A model generated the notes under the pieces. The model was not told the DNA's origin. It did not search any database and saw nothing but the letters and a program-made list of their open reading frames with translations. The position numbers and the translations under genes are program-made. Below are positions 8,734 to 17,146 of a DNA stretch of 64,000 nt, piece after piece. This DNA is from an uncultured bacterium (GTDB lineage Bacteria > Verrucomicrobiota > Lentisphaeria > Victivallales > UBA1829), in the NCBI GenBank assembly GCA_900549415.1, contig URNX01000012.1:1-64000 (forward strand), given 5' to 3'. The first letter of the stretch is position 1; the number at the start of each line of letters is the position of its first letter.

Positions 8734-9540
8734 ATGCGTGGAATCTGTTTCATCGGCGCCGGAAAGATGGCGACCGCAATCGCCGGAGGAATGGTCCGGA
8801 AGAATATCAAAACCGAAATCCATACCTTTGACCCGCTCCCCGCCGCAGCGGAACAATTCTGCAAGACCTGCGGAGGAACGGCGTTCTCCTCCCCTGTCGC
8901 CGCACTCGAGAACACCGACGCGGTTCTCCTTGCCGTCAAACCGCAGTACCTGACGGGCGCAGTCGAAGCGATCCGCGCCGCCATCGGAAACCGTCTGGTG
9001 ATCTCGATCGTCGCCGGCGCAACAATCGCTGCTCTGGAAGCTCTGACCGGAACCAAACGCATCGTCCGCGTCATGCCGAACACGCCCGCGCTTGTCGGTG
9101 AAGGAATGAGCTGCATCGCAGCTTCTCCCGCCGTCTCCGAAGAAGATCTCGCCGAAGCGGAAACTCTGCTTTCCGCAGTCGGCCTCTGCCGCAGAGTCGG
9201 CGAAAACCAGTTGGACGCGGTAACCGGACTCAGCGGAAGCGGCCCGGCGTTCGTTCTCGAATTCATCCAGGCGCTTGCGGACGGCGGCGTTTATGCCGGA
9301 CTCCCGCGCGCGACCGCAATTGAACTTGCGATCCAGACCGTTCTCGGTTCCGCCAAGATGGCGCGCGACGCCAACGCGACCGTCGGCGAACTGCGCGACG
9401 CCGTCATCTCTCCTGCCGGGACCACCTCGCGTGGCGTGATGGAACTCGCAAAGGGCGCATTCGCCGCAACGGTCGCACAGGCTGTCGTCTCCGCGGCGGA
9501 CCGCTCGGCGGAACTCGGAGCCCTCGCGGCGAAAAAGTAA
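8734..9540 (+). CDS. proC: Pyrroline-5-carboxylate reductase
   Basis: Last step of proline synthesis: NAD(P)H-dependent reduction of pyrroline-5-carboxylate. The Rossmann start FIGAGKMATAIAGGM, the cofactor strand LLAVKPQ, the VRVMPNTPALVGEGM block and the C-terminal family signature (TGLSGSGPAFVLEFIQALAD, then ISPAGTTSRGVMEL) are all present. Length (268 aa) is typical. AAAGGAG precedes the ATG. Only 10 nt separate it from the lipoprotein-transport permease, so it is probably the first gene of a mixed operon. Confidence 0.95.
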   Translation: MRGICFIGAGKMATAIAGGMVRKNIKTEIHTFDPLPAAAEQFCKTCGGTAFSSPVAALENTDAVLLAVKPQYLTGAVEAIRAAIGNRLVISIVAGATIAALEALTGTKRIVRVMPNTPALVGEGMSCIAASPAVSEEDLAEAETLLSAVGLCRRVGENQLDAVTGLSGSGPAFVLEFIQALADGGVYAGLPRATAIELAIQTVLGSAKMARDANATVGELRDAVISPAGTTSRGVMELAKGAFAATVAQAVVSAADRSAELGALAAKK

Positions 9541-9550
9541 GGAAAACTCC

Positions 9551-10813
9551 ATGATTCATTACGCGGATCTGTTCCTTGCCTGGAAATATTTCAAACCGAA
9601 ACGCAGTGCTGTCTCGGTCATCACTCTGATCTCCGTAGTCGGCGTGGCGCTCGGCGTCGGCGTCCTCATCGTCGTCCTCGCCGTCATGACCGGCTTCACG
9701 GACAAGATGAAGGAAAAGCTGCTCGACACAACCTCGCACGCACAGGCGTATTCGCTCACCGGAAGATACATGGCGTACCCGGAAACCGTCACCGAAACCG
9801 TCAAAAAACACGGCGGAACTGCGCTTCCGATCGTTGCCGCGCCCGTCCTGCTCCAGGTCGGCGACCGTTTTATCCCGAAACAGCTCGTGGCGTTTGATCC
9901 GGAGGACGGCGCAAAACAGTTCAAGGTTGATGAGGTCATCGAACGCGGAAAGTTCTCCCTGAACCGCGGAGAGGTTCTCATCAGCTACCTGACCGCGCGC
10001 GACCTCGGGCTTATGCCGGGCGACAAGGTGCTCCTGCATTCACCGTCTCATCTGGCGGGACTCGTCAAGCGCGATGCCGATGGCAAAATTCAGCTCAGCG
10101 ACAAGACGTACCTTCCCGGCGAATTCAAAATCAGCGGAACATTCGCGTTCGGCAAATACGACTTCGACCGCGACGTTCTCTTCCTCAATCTGGAAGACGC
10201 CGACGAGCTCTTCGGGCTTCCCCTCGGCGCCGCGACAGGCGTTTACATCTGGACCAAAGACCCGTTCCGCATGAATCCGTTCATGCAGGCGCTGAAAAGC
10301 GACCTCCCGCTCCACCGCGTCTACTCCTGGCAGGAACTCAACGCCCGGCTGCTCGGCGTGCTGAACGTGGAGAAAAACATGCAATTCTTCCTCCTCGTGT
10401 TCATCGTGCTCGTCGCCGCGTTCAGCATCACCAACACGCTGATCACGACCGTGATTCAGAAAACGCGTGAAATCGGCGTGCTGAAGTCGATGGGCGCCTC
10501 CTCCGGAACCGTCATGCGGATCTTCATTCTGCAGGGATTTTTCGTGGGGCTGATCGGCACGGTGTGCGGAATCGGACTCGGCGTGCTGGTGGTCCGCTTC
10601 CGCATGAAGATTCTCGCCGCGCTCCGCTTCATCTCAGGACAGGAAATCTTCCCGAAAGAGTTCTATGTTTTCAACGAACTTCCCGCGCATATCGTCGTAA
10701 GCGACGTCTTCTGGATCGCCGCGATCTCCATCCTTCTCTGCACATTCGGCGGAGTGATTCCGGCGTTTCGCGCAGCAAAACTCGACCCCGCAGGAGCCTT
10801 GCGTTATGAATAA
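9551..10813 (+). CDS. lolC: Lipoprotein-releasing ABC transporter permease (LolC/LolE family)
   Basis: Inner-membrane subunit of the system that frees mature lipoproteins for transfer to the outer membrane. The topology fits: an N-terminal membrane helix (residues ~22-50, VSVITLISVVGVALGVGV), a large periplasmic domain to ~residue 275, then three helices. The MacB/FtsX-type core includes ITNTLITTVIQKTREIGVLK, the cytoplasmic coupling helix that contacts the ATPase, and ends in RAAKLDPAGALRYE. Only one permease gene is present, so a LolCE-like homodimer or a LolF type is possible. It overlaps lolD by 8 nt. Confidence 0.88.
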   Translation: MIHYADLFLAWKYFKPKRSAVSVITLISVVGVALGVGVLIVVLAVMTGFTDKMKEKLLDTTSHAQAYSLTGRYMAYPETVTETVKKHGGTALPIVAAPVLLQVGDRFIPKQLVAFDPEDGAKQFKVDEVIERGKFSLNRGEVLISYLTARDLGLMPGDKVLLHSPSHLAGLVKRDADGKIQLSDKTYLPGEFKISGTFAFGKYDFDRDVLFLNLEDADELFGLPLGAATGVYIWTKDPFRMNPFMQALKSDLPLHRVYSWQELNARLLGVLNVEKNMQFFLLVFIVLVAAFSITNTLITTVIQKTREIGVLKSMGASSGTVMRIFILQGFFVGLIGTVCGIGLGVLVVRFRMKILAALRFISGQEIFPKEFYVFNELPAHIVVSDVFWIAAISILLCTFGGVIPAFRAAKLDPAGALRYE

Positions 10814-11495
10814 TCAAACCGGCGAACCGTTCCTCTCCGTGGAAATGGTCACAAAGTCTTTCCGGATCGCGGCAACCCGCATCGACATCCTCAAAGGCGT
10901 ATCCTTCACCGCCGGACGCGGTGAATGGATCGCTCTCACCGGAGCATCCGGAAGCGGAAAAACAACTCTGCTCGACATCATCGGCACCATCTCGCGCCCA
11001 GATTCCGGACGCGTTCTGATCGACGGAACCGACACGACCGCACTCGCACCGCGCAAAAACGTCGTCTTCCGGCGCAAAAAAATCGGCTTCGTGTTCCAGT
11101 CCTATCACCTCCTTCCCGAACTGACGATTCTCGAAAACGCAATGCTTCCGGGAATGCTCGACGGACGTTCCGCTTCCGTCTGCCGCAAGCGCGCGGAGGA
11201 ACTCCTGGAACGCGTCGGCCTCTCCCACCGCATCGGGCATCGTCCGAACGAACTTTCCGGCGGCGAACAGCAGCGGGCCGCAATCGCCCGCGCCCTGCTC
11301 AACGAACCGGAGCTTCTCCTTGCCGACGAACCGACGGGAAACCTCGACTCCGTCACGGGCAAAGGCATCCTCGACATCTTCCGTTCCATCCACGAATCCG
11401 GCGGCATGTCGATCGTAATGGTCACTCACGACCGCTCCGTCGCGGCGCTCGCCGACCGGATTCTGGAACTGCGCGACGGTTCCTTTTTCACCTGA
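10806..11495 (+). CDS. lolD: Lipoprotein-releasing ABC transporter ATP-binding protein (LolD)
   Basis: A cytoplasmic ATPase that powers the permease encoded just upstream. It shows Walker A (GASGSGKTTLLD), a Q-loop (FVFQSYHLLPELT), the ABC signature (LSGGEQQRAAIARAL), Walker B (LLLADEPTGNLD) and the H-loop (VMVTHD). At 229 residues it has the normal length of LolD/MacB-type ATPases. The 8-nt overlap with the permease gene indicates coupled translation. The two genes make an unambiguous pair, though the broader MacB family cannot be excluded from motifs alone. Confidence 0.9.
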   Translation: MNNQTGEPFLSVEMVTKSFRIAATRIDILKGVSFTAGRGEWIALTGASGSGKTTLLDIIGTISRPDSGRVLIDGTDTTALAPRKNVVFRRKKIGFVFQSYHLLPELTILENAMLPGMLDGRSASVCRKRAEELLERVGLSHRIGHRPNELSGGEQQRAAIARALLNEPELLLADEPTGNLDSVTGKGILDIFRSIHESGGMSIVMVTHDRSVAALADRILELRDGSFFT

Positions 11496-11542
11496 AAATA
11501 TGCGGGGAAAAAGAAAACACAATAAAAATTAGTCACTGCTAC

Positions 11543-11570
11543 TTGAAAAAAACTTTTTTTGCGGTAAATT
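11543..11570 (+). promoter_or_regulatory. sigma70-type promoter for the feo leader
   Basis: TTGAAA (11543-11548), 16 nt, TAAATT (11565-11570). It lies about 235 nt upstream of feoA, which implies a long untranslated leader or a separate small RNA. Confidence 0.6.
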
Positions 11571-11805
11571 ACAGAAACGGCAGAAAAGCAGCTCCATCGG
11601 ACGGTTTCCGCACGGAGACCGGGGAACGCCCCGCAATGGACTTTCCGGAAAAATGCTCGAATCGGTCATCCTTGCAATCGGATGAATTCATCGGGCGTTT
11701 TTTTGAACAACGGAGTTAGAAGCCGCTAATGATTTAAAAAACAAACTACCGGCGGAACGGTCTCAAACACCGCTCCTCCGGCTTTCAGAAAAGGACAGAA
11801 AGAAA
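11571..11805 (+). other. Long non-coding leader of feoAB with several stem-loops
   Basis: The gap between lolD and feoA (11496-11805) has no credible gene. Downstream of the promoter, GGGGAACGCCCC forms a compact hairpin, TCATCC can pair with GGATGA around an eight-base loop, and seven T residues follow at 11698-11704. A second element at 11749-11781 folds as CCGG, GGA and CGGT pairing with ACCG, TCC and CCGG, with two single mismatches, 24 nt before feoA. I do not recognise a known riboswitch class. It could be a structured metal-responsive leader or a short RNA ending at the T-run. Confidence 0.4.
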
Positions 11806-12120
11806 ATGACACAACACAAATGTTCGTGCGGATGCGGATGCGACGCCTCCAAAACCCGCGAGTACAAAGTCCCCACCGGAAATGAAACCACTCTGGATGA
11901 ACTTCCCGTCGGTATGACCGCGACGATTGTGAAAGTTCTTCCGGACGCCCGCGGACGCAAAAAATTCGCGGACATCGGCCTCGTCCCGGGAACCGAACTC
12001 CTCATGGAGGCTCACGCACCGTTCGGAGGTCTGCTCCGCGTCAAAGTCATGGAAACCAGCATGGCGCTTCATCGCGACGACGCCGCAAATTTCGTTATCA
12101 AGAAAGAAGAGGCCAACTAA
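11806..12120 (+). CDS. feoA: FeoA-domain ferrous iron transport protein with Cys-rich N terminus
   Basis: FeoA is a small SH3-like cytoplasmic partner of the FeoB iron transporter. Residues ~28-100 carry the FeoA pattern: LDELPVGMTATIVKV, KKFADIGLVPGTEL (the conserved turn), FGGLLRVKV and ALHRDDAANFVI. The first dozen residues add a cysteine cluster (KCSCGCGCD) that is not part of the core fold and could bind a metal. AAAAGGAC precedes the ATG and feoB starts one base after the stop, so the two are co-translated. Confidence 0.9.
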   Translation: MTQHKCSCGCGCDASKTREYKVPTGNETTLDELPVGMTATIVKVLPDARGRKKFADIGLVPGTELLMEAHAPFGGLLRVKVMETSMALHRDDAANFVIKKEEAN

Positions 12121-12121
12121 G

Positions 12122-14425
12122 ATGAAAAAACATTTCAGAGTCGCTCTTGCAGGCAACCCGAACTGCGGCAAGACTTGCATCTTCAACGCGCTCACCGGCG
12201 CCCGCCAGCACGTCGGCAACTATCCCGGTGTCACAGTCGAGAGCAAATCCGGTTCATTTGTACTGAACGACATGGAAATTGAACTCATCGACCTGCCCGG
12301 CGTATACTCCCTCTCGTCCTCCTCCCCCGAAGAAGACGTCGTCTTCCAGGAGCTCACCAAAACCGGAATCGACCTGATTCTGAACGTCGTGGATTCCTCC
12401 ATTCCGCGCCGCAGCCTCTATCTCACAACCCAGCTCGCCGAACTCCACATCCCCATGCTCCTCGCTTTCAATATGAGCGACGACGCCAAGAGAAAAGGTC
12501 TTAAGTTTGACATCCCGAAGCTGGAAAAATATTTCGGCTCCCCGATCGTCCAGACCATCGGAAGCAGAACCGACGGCGTACGCCCCCTCCTCTCCAAACT
12601 CGCGGAGACACTCTCCAAGCTTGAAGACCACGGCGTTCCCATGCTCACTTACGGCGAAGACATCGATGATGCCATCAAAGCCGTTGCAGACAAAATCGAC
12701 GCCCTCAACGTTGAAAAATACAAACACATCCCCGCACGCTTCTTCGCAATCAAGCTTCTTGAACACGATACCGCCGCAATGCGCATCCCCGAGTTCAAAG
12801 CTGTCCACGAAGAAGTCGAAGTCCAGATCAAGCACCTCTGGGACAAACACGCAATCGAAGCCGACACCTTCATGGCCGACCGCCGCTACGCAATGCTCGC
12901 CGGAGCCTGCCGCGACGCCATCTCCATGACACAGGAAAAGCGCCGCGAAATCTCCGACAAGATCGACGCGGTCATGACCAACAAATTCCTCGGTCTCCCG
13001 CTCTTCCTCCTCATCATCTACGCAACCTTCTGGTTCACCTTCACCCTCGCCGATCCCTTCATGGGCTACATCGAAGACTTCTTCGCATGGCTCGGCGACA
13101 CCGTCAAGGCGGTTTGGAGTGAAGACACCCTGCCCTACTTCCGCGACCTCGTCACGGACGGCATCATCGGCGGCGTGGGCGGCGTTATCGTCTTCCTCCC
13201 GAACATCCTCTTCCTCTTCTTCGCAATCGCGATTCTGGAAGATTCCGGCTACATGGCCCGCGCAGCGTTCGTCATGGACGGCATCATGCGCAAATTCGGG
13301 CTGCAGGGACGTTCCTTCGTTCCGCTGGTTCTCGGATTCGGATGCTCCGTTCCCGCAATCATGGCAACCCGCGTGATTGAATCCGAACGCGACCGCAAAG
13401 TCACCGTCATGGTTCTCCCCCTGATGAGCTGCGGCGCGCGTCTCCCGATCTACGCTCTCATCATCCCCGCCTTCTTCGCTCTGAAGTACCAGGCAACCAT
13501 GATGTTCATCATGTACCTGATCGGCGTCATCATCGCCCTCGTCGCGGCGCGCATCATGAAATCCACGCTCTTCAAGGGCGACGGCGAAGTCTACCTCATG
13601 GAACTCCCGCCGTACCGTCTTCCCACACTCAAGAGCCTCCTGCTCCACATGTGGGACCGCGGTCGCATGTACCTGCAGAAAGCCGGAACGATCATCCTCG
13701 CGACCAGCATTATCCTTTACATCTGCAACACTCTGCCTGAAAAAACGGAATTCTCCAAGGATTACGACGGCATGATCGAAAAGGTTCAGTCCGCCAAAGC
13801 GCTGACCGATGCCCAGATTAAAGTCCTTGAGGACACCAAGCTCTTCGAGGATGAAGTGCTCGCTCAGGTCAAGAAGGACAAAGTCATCCCCGCTGACGCC
13901 ATCGAGGAACTCGGCGAAAAGGAACTCACCGAAGCCCAGGCTCCGATCGTCAAGCTCTCTCAGGAGCTCAACGATGAAGTCTCCAAACTCGAAAACGAGA
14001 AACAGGCAGAGTCGATGGAATACACGATCTCCGGACGCATCGGACACGCTCTCGAGCCGCTCTTCCGTCCGATCGGGTTCGACTGGAAGCTCACGACCGC
14101 TTCGATCGGCGCACTCGCCGCAAAAGAAGTGTTCGTCTCACAGCTCGGCATTCTCTACGCGGAAGGTGAAGCAGATGAGGAATCCGTTCCGCTGCGCGAA
14201 CAGCTGGCATCGGTCTACACCCCGCTGCAGGGCTTCTGCATCATGCTGTTCTGCCTGCTCTCGATCCCCTGCCTCGCAACTCTGGCGGTCATCCGCCGCG
14301 AGCTGAACTCCTGGAAGATGATGTTCGTGGAAGCCGGCGGGCTCTTCTGCCTCGCCTACATCATGACGTTCATCGCCTACCACATCGGCACGATCCTCAA
14401 CATCGGCACGAAGATGCTCCACTGA
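12122..14425 (+). CDS. feoB: Ferrous iron transport protein B
   Basis: A GTPase-coupled Fe(II) permease. The N-terminal G domain has G1 GNPNCGKT (residues ~11-18), GVTVE (G2), DLPGVYSL (G3) and NMSDDAKRKG (G4). A helical GDI region follows, and after VMTNKFLGLPLFL about eight to nine membrane helices. The Gate motifs around SGYMARAAFVMD and LGFGCSVPAIMATR, with the cysteine expected in the pore, are present. Between two late helices a charged coiled-coil-like insert (residues ~545-635) precedes the final Gate repeat TTASIGALAAKEVF. No feoC is seen. The gene is coupled to feoA and ends at a strong terminator. Confidence 0.95.
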   Translation: MKKHFRVALAGNPNCGKTCIFNALTGARQHVGNYPGVTVESKSGSFVLNDMEIELIDLPGVYSLSSSSPEEDVVFQELTKTGIDLILNVVDSSIPRRSLYLTTQLAELHIPMLLAFNMSDDAKRKGLKFDIPKLEKYFGSPIVQTIGSRTDGVRPLLSKLAETLSKLEDHGVPMLTYGEDIDDAIKAVADKIDALNVEKYKHIPARFFAIKLLEHDTAAMRIPEFKAVHEEVEVQIKHLWDKHAIEADTFMADRRYAMLAGACRDAISMTQEKRREISDKIDAVMTNKFLGLPLFLLIIYATFWFTFTLADPFMGYIEDFFAWLGDTVKAVWSEDTLPYFRDLVTDGIIGGVGGVIVFLPNILFLFFAIAILEDSGYMARAAFVMDGIMRKFGLQGRSFVPLVLGFGCSVPAIMATRVIESERDRKVTVMVLPLMSCGARLPIYALIIPAFFALKYQATMMFIMYLIGVIIALVAARIMKSTLFKGDGEVYLMELPPYRLPTLKSLLLHMWDRGRMYLQKAGTIILATSIILYICNTLPEKTEFSKDYDGMIEKVQSAKALTDAQIKVLEDTKLFEDEVLAQVKKDKVIPADAIEELGEKELTEAQAPIVKLSQELNDEVSKLENEKQAESMEYTISGRIGHALEPLFRPIGFDWKLTTASIGALAAKEVFVSQLGILYAEGEADEESVPLREQLASVYTPLQGFCIMLFCLLSIPCLATLAVIRRELNSWKMMFVEAGGLFCLAYIMTFIAYHIGTILNIGTKMLH

Positions 14426-14447
14426 GCATTGCAAACCGCATAGTTCC

Positions 14448-14482
14448 AAGCCTGTTCCGGTCTCCCCGGGACAGGCTTTTTT
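14448..14482 (+). terminator. Terminator of feoAB
   Basis: A 13-bp stem (AAGCCTGTTCCGG with CCGGGACAGGCTT, one G-U pair) closes a five-base loop and runs into TTTTTT. Confidence 0.93.
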
Positions 14483-14493
14483 CATTTTCAGCC

Positions 14494-14522
14494 TTGAAAA
14501 ATTTCATCCGCCGGACTATATT
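14494..14522 (+). promoter_or_regulatory. sigma70-type promoter for the nitroreductase gene
   Basis: TTGAAA (14494-14499), 17 nt, TATATT (14517-14522), followed by an AGGAGG ribosome site and the ATG at 14547. Confidence 0.75.
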
Positions 14523-14546
14523 TCCAGAAAATCACAGGAGGTTCTC

Positions 14547-15140
14547 ATGAACACTAAACTCGCTCTGGCTCTTACCGCCGCTCTCTCTGTCTCATCGCTT
14601 CTTTCCGCCGCCGACATTGCCCTTCCCGCTCCTGACCGCAAAGGCGGCATGCCGCTCATGCAGACGCTCAATCAACGCAAATCCGCCCGTGCCTACGCAG
14701 AAAAACAACTCCCATCCCAGACCGTCTCCGACCTGCTGTGGGCAGCCGGCGGCATCAACCGCCCCGACGGACGCATGACCGCCCCCACCGCGCGCAACAT
14801 ACAGGAGATCACACTCTACGCCATTCTCCCCTCCGGCGCCTACCGCTACGATGCGAAAGCCAACACGCTCGTACAGGTTTCAAGCGAAAATCTGACGCAG
14901 TCCGTCACCGGGAAAGCCCCGCTGACCGTGGTCTATGTTGCCGACACGAAAAAACAACCGAACCTCAAGATGAGCGCGGTTGACTGCGGATTCATCGGAC
15001 AGAACATCTACCTTTACTGCGCCTCCGCCGGACTCTCCACCGTAATCCGCGGAAGCTTCGACAAGGGCTTCATTTCCAAACTGAACCTCCCGGAAGGATC
15101 GGAAGTCTTCTTCATCCAGTCGGTCGGATTCCCGAAATGA
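14547..15140 (+). CDS. Exported SagB/nitroreductase-family oxidoreductase
   Basis: A 197-residue nitroreductase-fold protein with an N-terminal signal peptide (residues 1-22, ending SSLLSAADI), unusual for this mostly cytoplasmic FMN family. Family marks are LNQRKSARAYAEKQL (FMN phosphate contact), VSDLLWAAGGINRPDGRMTA with PTARNIQEI, and a C-terminal AVDCGFIGQNIYLYCASAGL helix. It resembles the SagB-type dehydrogenase group. Substrates are unknown and may be quinones or nitro compounds in the periplasm. Its stop overlaps the next gene as ATGA, so the two are translationally coupled. Confidence 0.8.
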   Translation: MNTKLALALTAALSVSSLLSAADIALPAPDRKGGMPLMQTLNQRKSARAYAEKQLPSQTVSDLLWAAGGINRPDGRMTAPTARNIQEITLYAILPSGAYRYDAKANTLVQVSSENLTQSVTGKAPLTVVYVADTKKQPNLKMSAVDCGFIGQNIYLYCASAGLSTVIRGSFDKGFISKLNLPEGSEVFFIQSVGFPK

Positions 15141-16003
15141 ACGCGGTAAAGAAACTCAATTGCGGCTTTTCCATCCCCGTTCTCGGACTCGGAACCTGGC
15201 AGATGGGCGGACGCGAAACGCGGGATCCGTCGGATGACGGCAAATCTTCCGCCGCCGCGCTCGCGGCCGGAATTGAAATGGGATACCGCCATATCGACAC
15301 CGCCGAGATGTACGCCGCCGGCTTCTCCGAAGAAATAGTCGGCGACGCAATTTCCGGCTTTGACCGCTCCTCTCTTTTCCTGACCTCCAAAGTTTGGAAG
15401 ACACATCTGCATTACGATGATGTTCTCCGCGCCGCGGAAGACTCGCTGAAACGGCTGAAAACCGATTATCTTGACCTCTACCTCATCCACCAGGTTGACG
15501 ACTCTGTGCCGATCCGTGAAACCATGCGTGCGCTGAACCGGCTGGTTGATGAAAAACTGATCCGCAGCATCGGCGTCAGCAATTTTGCGATTGAGCGTTT
15601 TGAACATGCGCAAGGCTGGGCGGATTCCAAAGTAGTTGCCAATCAGGTGCATTACAACCTCAAAATCCGCGAGGCGGAAAAATCCGGACTGCTGAAATAT
15701 TGCCAGGAGAACGACGTCATGCTGATTGCCTGGCGTCCGCTTCAGAAGGGCATGCTTATGGAGAAAGTTCCGGACTGCGTCCGTGAAGTCGCGGATCAGA
15801 CGGGACTTTCCGCCGCACAGATTGCCCTGAGCTGGCTGACAAGTCAGGCGAATGTCGTCACCATCTCCATGACGCGCAATCCCGCGCACATGAAAGAGAA
15901 TCTGGAAGCAGCGGAAGTCACGCTTCCGTCTGAGACGGTGGAGTTTCTGCGCCGGGAGTTTCCGGATCAGGAAGAGATTTCGCCGACCGTTCCGCTGACG
16001 TGA
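15137..16003 (+). CDS. Aldo/keto reductase
   Basis: An NADPH-dependent (beta/alpha)8 oxidoreductase of 288 residues. The catalytic tetrad is visible: Asp and Tyr in YRHIDTAEMY, Lys in LTSKVW and His in LYLIHQVD. The cofactor end of the barrel appears as IGVSNF, NQVHYN and the C-terminal block TISMTRNPAHMKENLEA, though the usual IPKS motif is changed. It starts inside the ATGA overlap with the nitroreductase gene. Its last 86 nt overlap the end of the convergent AraC gene. The carbonyl substrate is unknown. Confidence 0.88.
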   Translation: MNAVKKLNCGFSIPVLGLGTWQMGGRETRDPSDDGKSSAAALAAGIEMGYRHIDTAEMYAAGFSEEIVGDAISGFDRSSLFLTSKVWKTHLHYDDVLRAAEDSLKRLKTDYLDLYLIHQVDDSVPIRETMRALNRLVDEKLIRSIGVSNFAIERFEHAQGWADSKVVANQVHYNLKIREAEKSGLLKYCQENDVMLIAWRPLQKGMLMEKVPDCVREVADQTGLSAAQIALSWLTSQANVVTISMTRNPAHMKENLEAAEVTLPSETVEFLRREFPDQEEISPTVPLT

Positions 16004-16889
16004 CAACATCCCGCTGATCCGCAAGGTGCTTCTGGAAACTGCGGTATCCGCTGGGCGTATAACCCATCAGACTGCGGAACGCCTTTGACAGATGATTCTG
16101 ATTGCAGAAACCGAGCTTGTAGGCAATCTCCTTGATCTGCATCCCCGGAATCTGAAGATAGTAGACCGCCCGTTCGATTTTACGGGAAAGACGGTAATGC
16201 ATCGGCGTCATGCCGGTCTTTTTCTTCACCATGCGGATCAGAGTCATCTTGTTGAGTCCGGTATACTTTTCCAGCTCTTCCATCGTCACTTTCCGCTCAA
16301 AATCCTGTTCAAGGAATTCGAGAATCCGCGGAAGGAGAGTCGACTTCTCCATTTTCCGGTTTTCCTGAAACGCCAGCCGCACCAGAAGTTCATAGCTCTT
16401 TCCGGATATCGAAACAAACTCCGACGGATTTTCCGTATCCGCCAGATTCCCGATTGCCTTCATCGACGTCAGAAACTCCGCGAAATTTTCCATCTCGTAA
16501 AGCGCCGTCCGGTTCAAATGCAGCGACGACAGAATGGAAGAGAGGTGGCATCCCTTGATTTCCAGTACATAGACATGAACCAGCCCCTCAGACTTCAGGT
16601 AGTACGCCTGAAACTCCGGAACCACCAGCAGTTTCCCCGGAACCACCGTATACTTCTTTCCGCCAATCCGGTATGTGACACTGCCGTCTTCAACCGCAAT
16701 GAGCATCAGGAAACTTCTGCCCGGTGAATCATACCACGCATCACCCGTCCGTATCTGATCTTCAAAGCAGAACGGATAAAGCGGAAGATCCATATTGAGA
16801 TGCAGCTGGATCAGCCGGCGGACGTGAAAAAGCTCTTTTTCCCGGTAATCCGCGGAAGATTCCGCATGAAAACCCCGTTTTTCCATCAT
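15918..16889 (-). CDS. AraC-family transcriptional regulator
   Basis: The N-terminal ~200 residues form a cupin-like sensor region (VTYRIGGKKYTVVPGKLLVVP). The C-terminal ~100 residues hold two helix-turn-helix motifs: MEELEKYTGLNKMTLIRMVK and IKEIAYKLGFCNQNHLSKAF, the AraC signature. A proline-rich tail of ~35 residues overlaps the aldo/keto reductase gene. The ATG at 16889 has GAAAGGGG in front. It is transcribed divergently from the secreted-protein operon at 17147 and is the obvious candidate regulator of that operon, most likely sensing a sugar. Confidence 0.88.
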   Translation of the reverse strand: MMEKRGFHAESSADYREKELFHVRRLIQLHLNMDLPLYPFCFEDQIRTGDAWYDSPGRSFLMLIAVEDGSVTYRIGGKKYTVVPGKLLVVPEFQAYYLKSEGLVHVYVLEIKGCHLSSILSSLHLNRTALYEMENFAEFLTSMKAIGNLADTENPSEFVSISGKSYELLVRLAFQENRKMEKSTLLPRILEFLEQDFERKVTMEELEKYTGLNKMTLIRMVKKKTGMTPMHYRLSRKIERAVYYLQIPGMQIKEIAYKLGFCNQNHLSKAFRSLMGYTPSGYRSFQKHLADQRDVVTSAERSAKSLPDPETPGAETPPSQTEA

Positions 16890-16948
16890 GACGCCCCTTT
16901 CCGCCTCCGCCGCTCAGTCTCTCTGCACATCCGGAAGCCGTTTTCCAT

Positions 16949-17009
16949 ACAATATCCCGATTTGCCGGATATGCAAATTTGCCGATGAAAAAACACTTTC
17001 ATCGGCAAA
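16949..17009. promoter_or_regulatory. Promoter and operator-like repeats between the AraC gene and the 17147 operon
   Basis: On the minus strand, TTGCAT (16976-16971) and TATTGT (16954-16949) with a 16-nt spacer form the probable AraC promoter. The same stretch holds two copies of ATTTGCCG (starting 16960 and 16977), and a perfect 13-bp inverted repeat TTTGCCGATGAAA / TTTCATCGGCAAA (16978-16990 and 16997-17009). Position and symmetry suggest a regulator-binding region. Use as an attenuator hairpin in the leader is an alternative. Confidence 0.5.
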
Positions 17010-17084
17010 AACGTTCTACGCTCAAAATGTTTATTTTGTAATACATCTTGTCGTTTTCATACACACATCTCCTGCGAAAAGCTA

Positions 17085-17113
17085 TTGACAAAATATTGAT
17101 TTTATGATATAAT
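17085..17113 (+). promoter_or_regulatory. Full-consensus sigma70 promoter for the 17147 operon
   Basis: TTGACA (17085-17090), 17 nt, TATAAT (17108-17113), with TG one base before the -10. This matches the consensus at every position and lies 33 nt before the start codon. Confidence 0.85.
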
Positions 17114-17146
17114 TAAAACAAACACAAACAGGAAAGGACCGGAAAA

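Noticed and set aside
11571..11705. Signal recognition particle RNA, 6S RNA or a known riboswitch before feoA
   Set aside because: None of the conserved cores (for example GGUCAGG with GGAA of SRP RNA) is present; only generic hairpins are seen.
12254..14047. Minus-strand open frame opposite feoB
   Set aside because: Composition of Asp, Glu, His and Val only, no domain, and complementary to a clear FeoB.
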